DNA from: Formosa haliotis
GTDB lineage: Bacteria; Bacteroidota; Bacteroidia; Flavobacteriales; Flavobacteriaceae
Direction of reading: 5' to 3'
Length of the DNA: 64,000 nt
Assembly (NCBI RefSeq): GCF_001685485.1
Contig: NZ_BDEL01000001.1
Coordinates: forward strand, 248,001 to 312,000
Below, piece after piece: positions 1 to 9,135 of the stretch (positions within the stretch are counted from its first letter, which is position 1; every line of letters begins with the position of its first letter). Position numbers and translations under genes: made by a program. Under the pieces are notes generated by a model that worked only from the letters and a program-made list of their open reading frames with translations, was not told the DNA's origin and searched no databases.

Positions 1-1160
1 TTCTATAGCCTTTAAGGTGTATTTAAAAGTCTTTTTAAAATAGGAAATTCGATTTTTGTCAAGGATTTTCCCATCCTCTAATTCATCTTCAAAACAGATA
101 CCAGATTCTGTAATGTAAATGGCTTTTATTTGTTGGTATTGATTAAATTGTTGAAGCACTTTGTATAACCCTTTTGGATAAATTTCTAAATCCATAGCAT
201 TTATATTCACATTTCTTTTTGCCGCTGGTACCTCGGTGGCAAATAAAATAGGAGGGAAAAGACTAAATTTGGCCACCACTTTAAAATAATATTGCACCCC
301 AATAAAATCGAAATCAAAAGGCATTAATGCATCGTCACCCGGTAAAACATATTTTTCTATACGTTTTAAACCAGGAATAGTTTCGGTGGGATACCCGAGC
401 CCCAAAGCGGGTTCTAAAAAAAACGATTCAGTAAAGCATCAAGGCGTTCTGCTGCCTTTTTATGAATAATACGTCTGTTTATTGGCCGTACATAAGAGCA
501 AGAAAAGGAAGTTCCTATGTTGGCCTGTTCCACATTTTTTCGAACAATGCGTCCTCCAATAGCCTGACAAAGGGTGGCGTGATGAGCGGCAGGTAAAAAA
601 TTTCGTAAGCCTTTCTTTCCTGGAGCGTGCATCCCCATAAAATAGCCTAAGCCAATAAAACTCATAGGTTCGTTTAAAATGATCCATGTTTTTACTTTAG
701 ATCCGTATTCTTTAGTACAAAACGTAACATAGCTTTCAAACCAATCTAAAATCGCTCTGTTGGTCCATCCTCCCTGATCCTGTAGGGCTTGAGGTAAATC
801 CCAATGATATAAAGTTATCCAAGGTTCAATATTTAAACTCAAACAGTAATCTATAACATCGTGATAAAAAGCTACACCTTCCGGATTAACGTCTCCTGTT
901 CCTAAAGGAAATAGACGAGACCAGGACAATGAAAATCGGAAGCAATCTAAATGTAAAGCTTTAACGTTTAGAATATCGTCTTTATAATACGTGTAGAAAT
1001 CTGTTGCTGTATTACCGTTTCCTTTTTTAAACTGACTGCGATTGGTAAATGTATCCCAAATAGACGGACCTTTACCATGGGTGTTATATGCACCTTCGTT
1101 TTGATACGCCGAGATTGTTACGCCCCATTTAAATGATTTTGGAAAATGTTTAGATTTCAC
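1..1160 (-). pseudogene. GH1 family beta-glucosidase, frameshifted, 3' end beyond window
   Basis: This is a glycoside hydrolase family 1 retaining beta-glucosidase, which hydrolyses beta-linked glucosides in the cytoplasm. Reading starts at a GTG (1158-1160) with the typical N-terminus FPKSFKWGVTISAYQNEG. The general acid/base motif LNEP is present near residue 165. The first frame stops at 414-416 after about 248 residues, but the reading continues in another frame from 415 down to 1 with clear GH1 sequence, including the nucleophile motif ITESG (usually ITENG). The junction is a run of eight A (416-423 on the + strand); nine would restore the frame. It is either a pseudogene, a sequencing error, or slippage. 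GH1 identity is certain; functional status is not. Confidence 0.85.
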
Positions 1161-1311
1161 AAGCTTAGGTACTCAAGCCTTTTTTGCTGGATTTAAAGCT
1201 TGGTTTAATGATAAAAGTAAACTTTACATATGAAGTTTATAGTAATTAAACTTTAAGAATAGATTAAGGATTCTGGCTAAGTGCGACTGCTTTATTCTAG
1301 GTTGGTTTAAC

Positions 1312-1319
1312 TACCTTTG
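1312..1319 (+). promoter_or_regulatory. Candidate -7 promoter element
   Basis: TACCTTTG matches the Bacteroidota sigma-A -7 consensus TAnnTTTG exactly and lies 61 nt before the flavin oxidoreductase start. No clear -33 TTTG is seen at the usual spacing. Confidence 0.5.
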
Positions 1320-1380
1320 TAAGGTTTCCTCTAAAAAGGTCGTCTACATAATCCAATAAAATTGTAAAACGAGTTAGTAT

Positions 1381-2370
1381 ATGATGAGTCATCCAGATTT
1401 AAAAACAATCAAATTTTCGGTATTAGATTTAGTTCCTGTTTTACAAGGGCATTCTCATCAGCAATCGATGCAAAATTCTCTAGCCTTAGCGCAACATGTT
1501 GAATCTTTAGGATATGAAAGGTTCTGGATCTCTGAACATCATAATATGGATAGTATTGTAAGCTCGGCCACTGTTGTTTTGTTAGGTTATGTGGCCCAAG
1601 GCACCAACTCTATCCGGGTAGGATCTGGTGGTATTATGTTACCAAATCACGCTCCTTTGGTCGTTGCAGAACAGTTTGGGACCTTAGCCACATTATATCC
1701 AAACCGAATCGATTTAGGTTTAGGAAGAGCTCCCGGAACAGACCAACGTACGGCCATGGCTTTGCGTCGAGATCGACAAGAAACGGTGCAAGATTTTCCG
1801 AATAATATTAACGAATTGCAAGCATTCTTTTCTAATAATAATCCGCACGAAGCCGTTCGTGCTATCCCGGGTGAAGGCCTAGAAATTCCCTTATATTTAT
1901 TGGGCTCCAGTACATTTAGTGCAGAACTGGCCGCTTCTAAAGGGTTGCCTTATGCTTTTGCTAGCCATTTTGCTCCGGCACATTTATTTGATGCGCTCCA
2001 TATTTATAATAATAAATTCACTGCATCGTCTTCTTTGCAACAACCGTATAGCATGGCGTGTGTAAATGTAATTGCGGCAGAAACAGATGAAGAAGCCCAT
2101 GTATTGGCAACAAGTTTATATCAATTAGCTATGGGTATTGTTAGCAATACGCGCAGGCCGTTACAACCACCAATAGCTACAATGGATGGTATTTGGAATG
2201 AACCTCAAAAAGCTATGATTAGTAATATGCTACATTATACTTTTATAGGGTCTAAGGCCACTGTGGAAAAGCAATTAACAGATTTTGTGTCTAAAACGCG
2301 TATACAAGAGCTTATTGTTGTATCGCATATTTACGATTTAGAGGCTAGAAAGTTATCTTATACTATTTGA
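1381..2370 (+). CDS. Luciferase-like (LLM class) flavin-dependent oxidoreductase
   Basis: This is a TIM-barrel FMN-dependent monooxygenase or oxidoreductase of the bacterial luciferase superfamily, in the MsnO8-like group. Visible family motifs are SEHHN (51-55), the [13 protein letters not shown] stretch (81-93), [13 protein letters not shown] (109-121) and the [16 protein letters not shown] segment near the C-terminus. At 329 residues it has the usual length. Two ATGs are adjacent (1381, 1384), so the start is uncertain by one codon. It is a single-gene unit, divergent from the GH1 gene, with its own -7 element. The substrate cannot be predicted. Confidence 0.88.
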   Translation: MMSHPDLKTIKFSVLDLVPVLQGHSHQQSMQNSLALAQHVESLGYERFWISEHHNMDSIVSSATVVLLGYVAQGTNSIRVGSGGIMLPNHAPLVVAEQFGTLATLYPNRIDLGLGRAPGTDQRTAMALRRDRQETVQDFPNNINELQAFFSNNNPHEAVRAIPGEGLEIPLYLLGSSTFSAELAASKGLPYAFASHFAPAHLFDALHIYNNKFTASSSLQQPYSMACVNVIAAETDEEAHVLATSLYQLAMGIVSNTRRPLQPPIATMDGIWNEPQKAMISNMLHYTFIGSKATVEKQLTDFVSKTRIQELIVVSHIYDLEARKLSYTI

Positions 2371-3128
2371 GCGAGATTTTTAATGGCTAATTCTTTATAG
2401 ATTTCTTTATTTAATTAACCAAATCTATGTGTTACATTCCTGAATTGTATGTATCCAAAATTAATAGCAAATGAGGTTGTGCCAATTGCAATTTTAACCT
2501 AGTAAATAGAATATCTTATCCATTTAAATTAATCTGCCATTTTTAATTTGTATTCTAAAAAAACAAAGTCGGTTTAAACGTCCTGAATGTTTTAGTTAAG
2601 TGCAAAAGGTGTAGTTTTCTGACAAATTCACACTTTAGTCATCTTAAAATGGCGTTTTTAATTGTCTCTAAATTTAGCTGAATTTTCTCCTCCTATATAT
2701 ATAGGTATAACACTGACAATTTTATTCTACTTAAAACCTCTTCTCTTAAAAACAAGAGTTCTTAAATTATTAAATAATAATGTGTTAGCGAAATCGATTT
2801 CGTAAATTTTCGAAACTTTTATCCCTTAATCTTTTAAGAATATAGACCTATTTAAGGTGAAAAAAGAGGCCGGAAATTGACTTTTTTAGGGTGAAAATTG
2901 GAAAGGTTTTAGATGAAAAATCCTTTTTTGAGGGCGCAAAAGTAGTTAATCTGACGTTCAAAAACTTCAAAATTTTAAATTTAAGAAAACTTTAAGAGTG
3001 TTAGAATTATCAATTACATAATTCTAAAGGGTCTATTTTCACAAAATATAGGTTTAATTAAAGATTTATTGAGATTAAGTAGATTATTGATTAGGAATTT
3101 TTAAAGACTACGGAAATATATCGAAAGG

Positions 3129-3140
3129 TGACACTTGTCA
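3129..3140. promoter_or_regulatory. FNR/CRP-type operator dyad upstream of pflB
   Basis: TGACACTTGTCA has the form TGAC-N4-GTCA, the half-site layout recognised by many CRP/FNR-superfamily regulators. Its centre is 75 bp before the pflB ATG and about 43 bp before the start predicted from the promoter candidate at 3143-3171, a typical activator position. Anaerobic activation of pfl by FNR-type regulators is known elsewhere; that it occurs here is inference. Confidence 0.5.
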
Positions 3141-3142
3141 TG

Positions 3143-3171
3143 TTTTGAACTTGGCTTTCTCACGAAATTTG
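3143..3171 (+). promoter_or_regulatory. Weak candidate pflB promoter
   Basis: TTTTG (3143-3147) is followed after 16 nt by GAAATTTG (3164-3171), one mismatch from TAnnTTTG. The weak -7 and short spacing fit a promoter that depends on an activator. Confidence 0.35.
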
Positions 3172-3209
3172 TAATGTAAAATTAATCAAGGATTTTAATA
3201 AACAGAAAG

Positions 3210-5465
3210 ATGAAAGTAGCAGAGTTAGAAAAAGAAAGTTTGTCAACTGAAGGATTCCAAAACGGAGATTGGAATACATCTGTAAATGTACGTGATTTCG
3301 TATACAGGAATATTACACCTTACCACGGAACTCACGATTTTTTAATTGGACCAAGTGAACGTACTCAAAAACTTTGGGAAGTATGTAAAAGTGCAACTCA
3401 AATTGAAAGAAATAATAATGGAGTACATTCTGTAGATACAGATACTGTTTCAGGAATTGCAAATTTTGAAGCAGGTTATATAGATAAAGAAAACGAAGTA
3501 ATTGTTGGTTTACAAACCGATGGTTTACTTAAAAGAGCTATGAAGCCTTTTGGTGGGTATAAAGTTGTGCAAAAAGCATTAGAAGAGCACGGTTTAAAAC
3601 CAGCAAACGCAGTAAATGATTTATTCTCTAAATATGTAAAAACGCATAATGATGGTGTTTTTGATGCTTATAATGCAGAAATCAGAAAATTTAGATCGTT
3701 AGGTTTTTTAACAGGTTTACCAGATAATTATGCACGTGGTAGAATTATTGGTGATTACCGTAGAGTAGCTTTATATGGAATTAATAGTCTTATTGAGGCT
3801 AAAAAACAAGATTTAGCAAATATTGAAGGTCCTATGACCGATGCCGTTATTCGCTTAAGAGAAGAAGTTTCTGAGCAAATTAAAGCATTAAAGGATATGA
3901 TTGCTATGGGTAATGCTTATGGTCTTGAGTTAGGTCGTCCTGCTGCAAATGCACGTGAGGCTGTACAATGGACATACATGGCGTACTTAGCAGCTGTTAA
4001 AGAACAAGATGGTGCTGCAATGTCTTTAGGTAATGTATCTACATTCTTAGATATTTTTATTGAAAGAGATTTGAAAAATGAAGTAATCGGAGAAATTGAA
4101 GCTCAAGAGTATATCGACCAATTCGTAATGAAATTAAGAATGGTTCGTCACTTAAGAATGTCTGCTTACGATGAAATTTTTGCAGGAGATCCAACTTGGG
4201 TAACAGAAGCTATTGGTGGTATGTTTGCCGACGGTCGTACAAAAGTAACTAAAACGGCTTTCCGTTTCTTACATACGTTATACAACCTAGGGCCATCACC
4301 AGAACCAAACATGACTGTTTTATGGTCGCCATCATTACCTGAAAACTTCAGAAAATATTGTGCTAAAGTAGCTATAGATACCTCTTCAATTCAGTTTGAA
4401 AACGACGATTTAATGCGTACACTAAGAGGATCTGATGATTACGGTATTGCATGTTGTGTGTCTTACCAAGAAATTGGAAAGCAAATTCAGTTCTTCGGTG
4501 CGCGTACTAACTTAGCTAAGACTTTATTATTAGCAGTAAACGGTGGACGTTGTGAAGAAACTGGAACACTAATGGTAGACGGAATAGCTCCAGATAACGA
4601 TGAGTATTTAGACTTCGATAAAGTAATGGCTAATTTTAAATTAGCAATGGTAGATGTAGCACGTGTTTATAACGATTCTATGAACATTATTCACTACATG
4701 CACGATAAATATTACTACGAAAAAGCTCAAATGGCTTTAATCGATACGAATCCAGCAATTAATATCGCTTATGGTATTGCAGGGTTATCAATTGTAGCAG
4801 ATTCATTATCAGCAATTAAATATGCGAAAGTAAAACCAATCAGAAATGAAGAAGGTTTAACTGTAAGCTTCGAAATAGAAGGTGATTTCCCTAAATATGG
4901 AAATGACGACGATAGAGTAGATGTATTTGCTCATGATGCAGTAGAAGACTTTAACAACGAGTTGAAAAAATTAGCGGTTTACAAAAATGCAGAGCCAACT
5001 ATGTCTGTACTTACTATTACGTCTAACGTAGTATACGGTAAAAAGACAGGTGCAACTCCAGACGGTAGAGCTAAAGGTGTGGCTTTTGCACCAGGAGCAA
5101 ACCCAATGCACGGACGTGACACTAACGGAGCAATTGCTTCATTAAACTCGGTTGCAAAAATAGACTATAAAGATTCATTAGATGGTGTATCTAATACCTT
5201 CTCAATAGTTCCTAAATCTTTAGGTTCTACAGAAGAAGATCGTATTAACAACTTAGTGGCAACACTAACAGGATACTTCTCTAATGGTGCACAACACCTT
5301 AACGTGAATGTGTTAGACAAAGACACTTTATTAGATGCGATGGAGCATCCAGAAAATCACCCGCAATTAACAATTCGTGTGTCTGGATATGCTGTTAACT
5401 TTGTAAGGTTAACAAGAGAACAACAATTAGAGGTAATTTCTCGTTCTTTCCACGAATCTATGTAA
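3210..5465 (+). CDS. pflB: Formate C-acetyltransferase (pyruvate formate-lyase)
   Basis: This glycyl-radical enzyme converts pyruvate and CoA to acetyl-CoA and formate under anoxia, in the cytoplasm. The length (751 aa) matches the E. coli enzyme (about 760). The adjacent catalytic cysteines are Cys415-Cys416 in YGIACCVS, and the glycyl-radical motif RVSGYAVNF places the radical at Gly726, 25 residues from the C-terminus. It is the first gene of pflB-pflA-focA. An FNR-type dyad and a long upstream region suggest oxygen control. The start at 3210 is the only ATG that gives the expected N-terminus. Assignment is firm, because both active-site signatures are intact. Confidence 0.97.
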   Translation: MKVAELEKESLSTEGFQNGDWNTSVNVRDFVYRNITPYHGTHDFLIGPSERTQKLWEVCKSATQIERNNNGVHSVDTDTVSGIANFEAGYIDKENEVIVGLQTDGLLKRAMKPFGGYKVVQKALEEHGLKPANAVNDLFSKYVKTHNDGVFDAYNAEIRKFRSLGFLTGLPDNYARGRIIGDYRRVALYGINSLIEAKKQDLANIEGPMTDAVIRLREEVSEQIKALKDMIAMGNAYGLELGRPAANAREAVQWTYMAYLAAVKEQDGAAMSLGNVSTFLDIFIERDLKNEVIGEIEAQEYIDQFVMKLRMVRHLRMSAYDEIFAGDPTWVTEAIGGMFADGRTKVTKTAFRFLHTLYNLGPSPEPNMTVLWSPSLPENFRKYCAKVAIDTSSIQFENDDLMRTLRGSDDYGIACCVSYQEIGKQIQFFGARTNLAKTLLLAVNGGRCEETGTLMVDGIAPDNDEYLDFDKVMANFKLAMVDVARVYNDSMNIIHYMHDKYYYEKAQMALIDTNPAINIAYGIAGLSIVADSLSAIKYAKVKPIRNEEGLTVSFEIEGDFPKYGNDDDRVDVFAHDAVEDFNNELKKLAVYKNAEPTMSVLTITSNVVYGKKTGATPDGRAKGVAFAPGANPMHGRDTNGAIASLNSVAKIDYKDSLDGVSNTFSIVPKSLGSTEEDRINNLVATLTGYFSNGAQHLNVNVLDKDTLLDAMEHPENHPQLTIRVSGYAVNFVRLTREQQLEVISRSFHESM

Positions 5466-5484
5466 ACTAAACTCTGTTTATATT

Positions 5485-5588
5485 AATACCCTGAGGTATT
5501 CAAAATTTAGAAGACACTGATTTATAACTATAGCTTTTATAATCTCCCCTAAAAAGTGTAACTTGTTTTTTGAATACCTCTTTTTTTT
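5485..5588 (+). promoter_or_regulatory. Attenuator-like structure between pflB and pflA
   Basis: A small hairpin AATACC-CTGA-GGTATT (5485-5500) competes with a 13-bp stem made of GAGGTATTCAAAA (5493-5505) and TTTTGAATACCTC (5568-5580). The second stem ends directly in eight T (5581-5588), like an intrinsic terminator with a 62-nt loop; ACACT and AGTGT inside the loop can also pair. The arms share 5493-5500, so the two folds exclude each other. It probably sets the ratio of pflB to pflA and focA transcripts. The pairing is seen directly; the function is inferred. Confidence 0.55.
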
Positions 5589-5621
5589 AATCTAAACCTT
5601 ACTATTATTAAAACTTCAAAT

Positions 5622-6356
5622 ATTACTTTAAGCGTTCATTCTATTGAGTCTTTTGGTACTCATGATGGACCAGGAATACGTATGGTTGTGTTTTTACAAG
5701 GCTGTAAATTAAAATGTCAGTATTGCCATAACCCGGATACGATAGACACTCAAGGGGGAACAGAATATGATATTGAAGACCTTGTAAAACGTGCAGTAAG
5801 AATGAAATCTTACTTTGGTGACAATGGAGGTGTAACAGTTTCGGGAGGAGAACCTTTATTACAAGCCAAAAGCTTAATTCCGTTTTTTAAGCGATTAAAA
5901 GAAGAAGGCATCCATACAAACTTAGATACTAACGGCCGTTTATTAAATAATCCAACTAAAGAATTATTAGACGATTATGCCGATTTAGTAATGCTGGATA
6001 TTAAACATATGAATGAAGAAGGGTTTCAAAAAATTGCGGGAGCGAAAAACAAAGAAACCACCTTTAATTTTGCAAAATATAGAGAGGAATCTGGTAAAAA
6101 AATGTGGTTACGCTACGTTTTAATTCCTGGAATTACCAACACTCCAGAATTGCTTCATCAATTAGGAGACTACTTTAAAGATTATAAAACTATAGAGCAA
6201 ATAGAACTTCAGCCATATCATAAATTAGGAATTCATAAATGGGAAGCATTAGGCTGGGACTACGAATTAAAAGATGCCAGAGAAAATACTCAGGAGGAAT
6301 TAGATGAGGCTAAAGCCATTTTAGAAACCTATTTTAAGAAGGTTAAGATTAATTAA
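5622..6356 (+). CDS. pflA: Pyruvate formate-lyase activating enzyme (radical SAM), probable non-AUG start
   Basis: This radical SAM enzyme installs the glycyl radical on PflB using S-adenosylmethionine and a reduced 4Fe-4S cluster. The cluster motif is CKLKCQYC (CX3CX2C), and SGGEPLLQ follows. The first ATG (5682) would remove the conserved segment HSIESFGTHDGPGIR, which is encoded in frame from 5637. Between the in-frame stop at 5571 and 5682 there is no ATG, GTG or TTG in this frame. ATT at 5622 gives a 244-residue protein close to the E. coli length (246); ATT at 5604 or 5607 is also possible. The start given is inferred. The gene follows pflB by 156 nt containing an attenuator-like structure. 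Confidence 0.92.
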   Translation: MTLSVHSIESFGTHDGPGIRMVVFLQGCKLKCQYCHNPDTIDTQGGTEYDIEDLVKRAVRMKSYFGDNGGVTVSGGEPLLQAKSLIPFFKRLKEEGIHTNLDTNGRLLNNPTKELLDDYADLVMLDIKHMNEEGFQKIAGAKNKETTFNFAKYREESGKKMWLRYVLIPGITNTPELLHQLGDYFKDYKTIEQIELQPYHKLGIHKWEALGWDYELKDARENTQEELDEAKAILETYFKKVKIN

Positions 6357-6388
6357 TATCAGCTTATTATTTACTTTAAAAAACGATC

Positions 6389-7171
6389 ATGAATTCACCT
6401 AAAGAAGGTATAAAAATAGTAAATGAAATTGCGCTTAATAAAGAAGGATACACCGTAAGTAAAACCTTAATTCTTGCGTTTTTGGCAGGGGCTTATGTTG
6501 CCTTTGGTGGTTTATTAGCGATTATTATTTCTGGAGGCTCTCCAGGTATTGCAGCTAATAATCCAGGCTTAGCAAAGTTTTTATTTGGTGCAGCATTCCC
6601 ATTAGGACTTATTCTTGTTGTACTTGTAGGCGCAGAACTTTTTACTGGTAATAATGCCTATTTTATTCCTAATATTTTAACCAAAAGACAACGTGCAATG
6701 GCCATGTTTAAAAACTGGGGATTGGTATATTTTGGAAACTTTATTGGAGCCATGTTCATTGCTTATGTAATTACACATTTAACACATCTTGTAAGTAGTG
6801 AACCCTATATAAATACGGTTTTTAAAATAGCTAATAGTAAAACGAGCAACCCATTTTTAGTAACTTTTATTAAAGGTGTCGGAGCCAATTGGTTGGTTTG
6901 TCTTGCTCTTTGGCAAGGTATCGCAGCAAAAAGTTCTAGTGGTAAAATTTTAGCCATTTGGATTCCTGTAATGGCGTTTGTAACTATGGGATTTGAACAC
7001 AGTATTGCTAATATGTATTTTATACCTCTAGCTATAATGGAAGGTGCAGATATTACTTGGGCTACCTTTGTAACTAAAAATTTAATTCCTGCTACTATGG
7101 GGAATATTGTTGGAGGAGCCTTATTTGTTGGGTTACCATACGGGTACTTATTTGGAAAAACAGAAAACTAA
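6389..7171 (+). CDS. focA: Formate/nitrite transporter family channel
   Basis: This is a pentameric inner-membrane formate channel of the FNT family, here expected to export or re-import formate made by PflB. The 260-residue protein has six predicted membrane segments and family-like stretches such as FPLGLILVVLVGAELFTGN and MGFEHSIANMYFIPLAI, the second holding the conserved pore histidine region. It lies 32 nt after pflA and closes the pfl unit. E. coli has the order focA-pflB; the reversed order here is a layout difference, not evidence against function. Nitrite is an alternative substrate for the family, but the context favours formate. Confidence 0.92.
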   Translation: MNSPKEGIKIVNEIALNKEGYTVSKTLILAFLAGAYVAFGGLLAIIISGGSPGIAANNPGLAKFLFGAAFPLGLILVVLVGAELFTGNNAYFIPNILTKRQRAMAMFKNWGLVYFGNFIGAMFIAYVITHLTHLVSSEPYINTVFKIANSKTSNPFLVTFIKGVGANWLVCLALWQGIAAKSSSGKILAIWIPVMAFVTMGFEHSIANMYFIPLAIMEGADITWATFVTKNLIPATMGNIVGGALFVGLPYGYLFGKTEN

Positions 7172-7243
7172 ACTTTACAAAATATTAAAGTATAAAACAT
7201 CAAACGTGCTCTTTCGGGCAAACTACTAAATTTTAACTAGCTT

Positions 7244-7260
7244 AAGAGGTCGTCTAAAAA
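7244..7260 (+). repeat. Left terminal inverted repeat of the IS
   Basis: AAGAGGTCGTCTAAAAA pairs with the right-end repeat at 8967-8983 with a single C/T difference. Confidence 0.8.
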
Positions 7261-7285
7261 CCAATTAGGCGACCTTTTATTTTTT
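7247..7285 (+). terminator. Hairpin at IS left end, terminator-like for focA
   Basis: AGGTCG (7247-7252) pairs with CGACCT (7270-7275), followed by TTTTATTTTTT. It lies 75 nt after the focA stop and is formed by the IS end itself, so the IS may supply or replace the terminator of the pfl unit. Confidence 0.55.
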
Positions 7286-7360
7286 GAACATTTTGGGTTT
7301 AATCAGGATTTTCTTTTTTACTTAGTAATTCGAGTCTAGTTAAAAATAGGCACTGTGATT

Positions 7361-8905
7361 TTATATGGCTAAACTCACTTTTTTAAGGTTATGTGCCATT
7401 GCAATAAGTCCTATTTCGGTAATTACTTTATCAAGTCCTCTTAACATAAACCTTTTGAAGTTCATATTGTGTTTAATATTACCAAAAACAGCTTCAACAT
7501 CCCAGCAACGCTGTTTTCTATGAGCAACTCCTTCTGGGCTTAATAATTTTTGTTTGGCTTTTGCTTTGAGTCTAACCAATTTGTGATTCCTCTCTATAAT
7601 GCGGTTGTATTTTGATTGATGACAGAGACTCCGGAGCTGGCATCCGAAGCAATTCTTAGCCTGATATCTATCGATTTTTTGTTCATATCCTGTAGCTGTT
7701 TGTCTTATGTAGCTACCAATATTTTCCATAGGTTGTCCCATAGGACAGTAATACGTATCTGTATTATGGTTATAAAAAAGTTTATCTGCTGCAAATGGAT
7801 TTTTAGTCTTACCTCGTTTCTCATCTAACTGTTCTTTATGGAAGTAATTGTACTTAACAAAAGCTTCGATATTCTGATCTTCCAGATAGGTGTAATTTTC
7901 ATCACTACCATAACCTGCATCTGCTGTTAAGGCTTGTGGAGCTTTGCCATATCCCTTAATAAAATCTTCTGTATGCTCTATAAGTGTGGTGGTATCTGCC
8001 GTAGTTTGTGCAAGGGTGTAATTGGTAATAAACTGATTGTTGGTAGATGCTTGCAAATTATATCCTGGTTTGAGCTGTCCATTTAGCATATGGTCTTCTT
8101 TCATTTTCATAAAAGTAGCATCAGGATCTGTCTTGCTCATTGAGTTGCGACTCCCCATGTGCTGCTGGTAGGTATTATATTTTGCTATATTCCCAGGCCA
8201 GTTCTTTTTGGCATAGTTAAGCTTTTGCTTCACTTTTTTATCAATCTCTTTTCCTTGGAGTGCTTGATTAATTTTATCTATGGTTTGGGAGACTTGCTCA
8301 GGATTTATCGCTTTAAAATTATCTGGCTCGTTAGGCTTTTGTTCTTCTTCTGCATATACCGTCTCTACATAACGCCATAGTTCTTTGAGTTGTTTTTCAA
8401 TACGTGAGCGTGAGGTTTTAATGCTTTTGCCCCATACAAAAGTATAGCGATTAGCATTGGCTTCTATTTTGGTGCCATCAACATAAATATCTTTTAAACT
8501 CAAGTAACCTTCCTTAGCAAGGAGAATAACAACTTGATTAAATATCTTTTTAAAATTCCCTTTGAGTTTTCCTGAACGAAAATTACTGATGGTATTATGA
8601 TCGGGTTGGATACAACCACTAAGCCACATAAAATGAACGTTTTCTCCCAAGGCTTGTTCTATTTTGCGAGAAGAATATAAATTACGAAGATAGGCGTAGA
8701 TTAAAATTTTGAGTAAATCTCTTGGGTGATAGCTAGAAGTACCACCTCCTTTATAGGTGTTTTCTATAGAACGAATGTCTATCTGATTTAAAATACTATT
8801 TACAATACGCACAGGGTGATGTTCTGGAACAAAATCATCATAACTCGGAGGAAGAAGACTCAATTGTGTCTGACTATTGGTCTTCCATACAATGTTGCTT
8901 TTCAT
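7361..8905 (-). CDS. IS1182 family transposase
   Basis: This DDE transposase has an N-terminal DUF772-type domain (HPRDLLKILIYAYLRNLYSSR) and a C-terminal DDE domain. Acidic positions expected for catalysis lie in DIYVDGTKIEA, LTADAGYGSDENY and WDVEAVFGNIKHN. The frame is open up to 8977, but that extension crosses the terminal repeat; the ATG at 8903-8905 (MKSNIVWKTN) gives the family-like start and a 514-residue protein. It is the only gene in the element and ends 117 nt inside the left end. The frame is uninterrupted. Confidence 0.9.
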   Translation of the reverse strand: MKSNIVWKTNSQTQLSLLPPSYDDFVPEHHPVRIVNSILNQIDIRSIENTYKGGGTSSYHPRDLLKILIYAYLRNLYSSRKIEQALGENVHFMWLSGCIQPDHNTISNFRSGKLKGNFKKIFNQVVILLAKEGYLSLKDIYVDGTKIEANANRYTFVWGKSIKTSRSRIEKQLKELWRYVETVYAEEEQKPNEPDNFKAINPEQVSQTIDKINQALQGKEIDKKVKQKLNYAKKNWPGNIAKYNTYQQHMGSRNSMSKTDPDATFMKMKEDHMLNGQLKPGYNLQASTNNQFITNYTLAQTTADTTTLIEHTEDFIKGYGKAPQALTADAGYGSDENYTYLEDQNIEAFVKYNYFHKEQLDEKRGKTKNPFAADKLFYNHNTDTYYCPMGQPMENIGSYIRQTATGYEQKIDRYQAKNCFGCQLRSLCHQSKYNRIIERNHKLVRLKAKAKQKLLSPEGVAHRKQRCWDVEAVFGNIKHNMNFKRFMLRGLDKVITEIGLIAMAHNLKKVSLAI

Positions 8906-8966
8906 ACTTTTAAAATACGAAAAACTGAACTTTTGATAAAATCTAAACCAAAAAAAAGAGGCTGCC

Positions 8967-8983
8967 TTTTTAGACAACCTCTT
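8967..8983 (-). repeat. Right terminal inverted repeat of the IS
   Basis: Its reverse complement AAGAGGTTGTCTAAAAA matches the left end. Together with GAGGCTG at 8958-8964 it can also form a local hairpin that would block transcription entering the element. Confidence 0.8.
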
Positions 8984-9007
8984 TTGTTTTTTGAGGTTTT
9001 ATTAATT

Positions 9008-9063
9008 TACTACATTACTACATTACTACATTACTACATTACTACATTACTACATTGTTACAT
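9008..9063. repeat. 8-bp tandem repeat (TACTACAT), seven copies
   Basis: Six perfect copies and one degenerate copy (TGTTACAT) lie between the IS right end and the terminator of the next gene. Such arrays are prone to change copy number. No reading frame of interest crosses it. Confidence 0.9.
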
Positions 9064-9083
9064 TGTTAATAGTATAATAAAAA

Positions 9084-9108
9084 AAGCCCCGTAAAATATA
9101 CAGGGCTT
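9084..9108 (-). terminator. Terminator of the 161-aa protein gene
   Basis: On the minus strand AAGCCCTGT pairs with ACGGGGCTT (one G-U pair), followed by T residues. It lies 28 nt past the stop of the gene at 9136-9621. Confidence 0.75.
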
Positions 9109-9135
9109 AATAATAGGTAACATCGGATATAAGGT

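Larger units (their letters stand above)
2371..3209. other. Long AT-rich intergenic region upstream of pflB
   Basis: This 839-bp stretch has no supported gene. It contains two perfect 14-bp palindromes: CCTATATATATAGG at 2692-2705 and CGAAATCGATTTCG at 2789-2802. It also has a short inverted repeat CTCTT/AAGAG near 2750 and the pflB promoter region at its right end. It is far longer than other gaps here, so it is probably a control region or holds a degraded gene or an unrecognised RNA. Confidence 0.6.
7244..8983 (-). mobile_element. Complete IS1182-type insertion sequence
   Basis: The element is about 1.74 kb, with one transposase gene on the minus strand and imperfect terminal inverted repeats, AAGAGGTCGTCTAAAAA (7244-7260) and the complement of AAGAGGTTGTCTAAAAA (8967-8983), identical at 16 of 17 positions. 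Each end can also fold into its own hairpin. No target-site duplication could be recognised, so the exact outer base of each end is uncertain by a few nucleotides. The transposase frame is intact, so the element may be active. Confidence 0.8.

Noticed and set aside
1336..1346. AGGTCGTCTA matches the IS terminal repeat at 7248
   Set aside because: Only about ten bases match, there is no partner repeat or transposase nearby, and it lies in the leader of an intact gene; chance is likely.
5466..5640. Upstream ATG for pflA
   Set aside because: No ATG exists in any frame in this stretch, and the single TTG frame ends at a stop, so no canonical start can be assigned.
8816..9094. 92-aa plus-strand frame crossing the IS end
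   Set aside because: It is antisense to the transposase and its tail is a translation of the 8-bp tandem repeat; no promoter or family.
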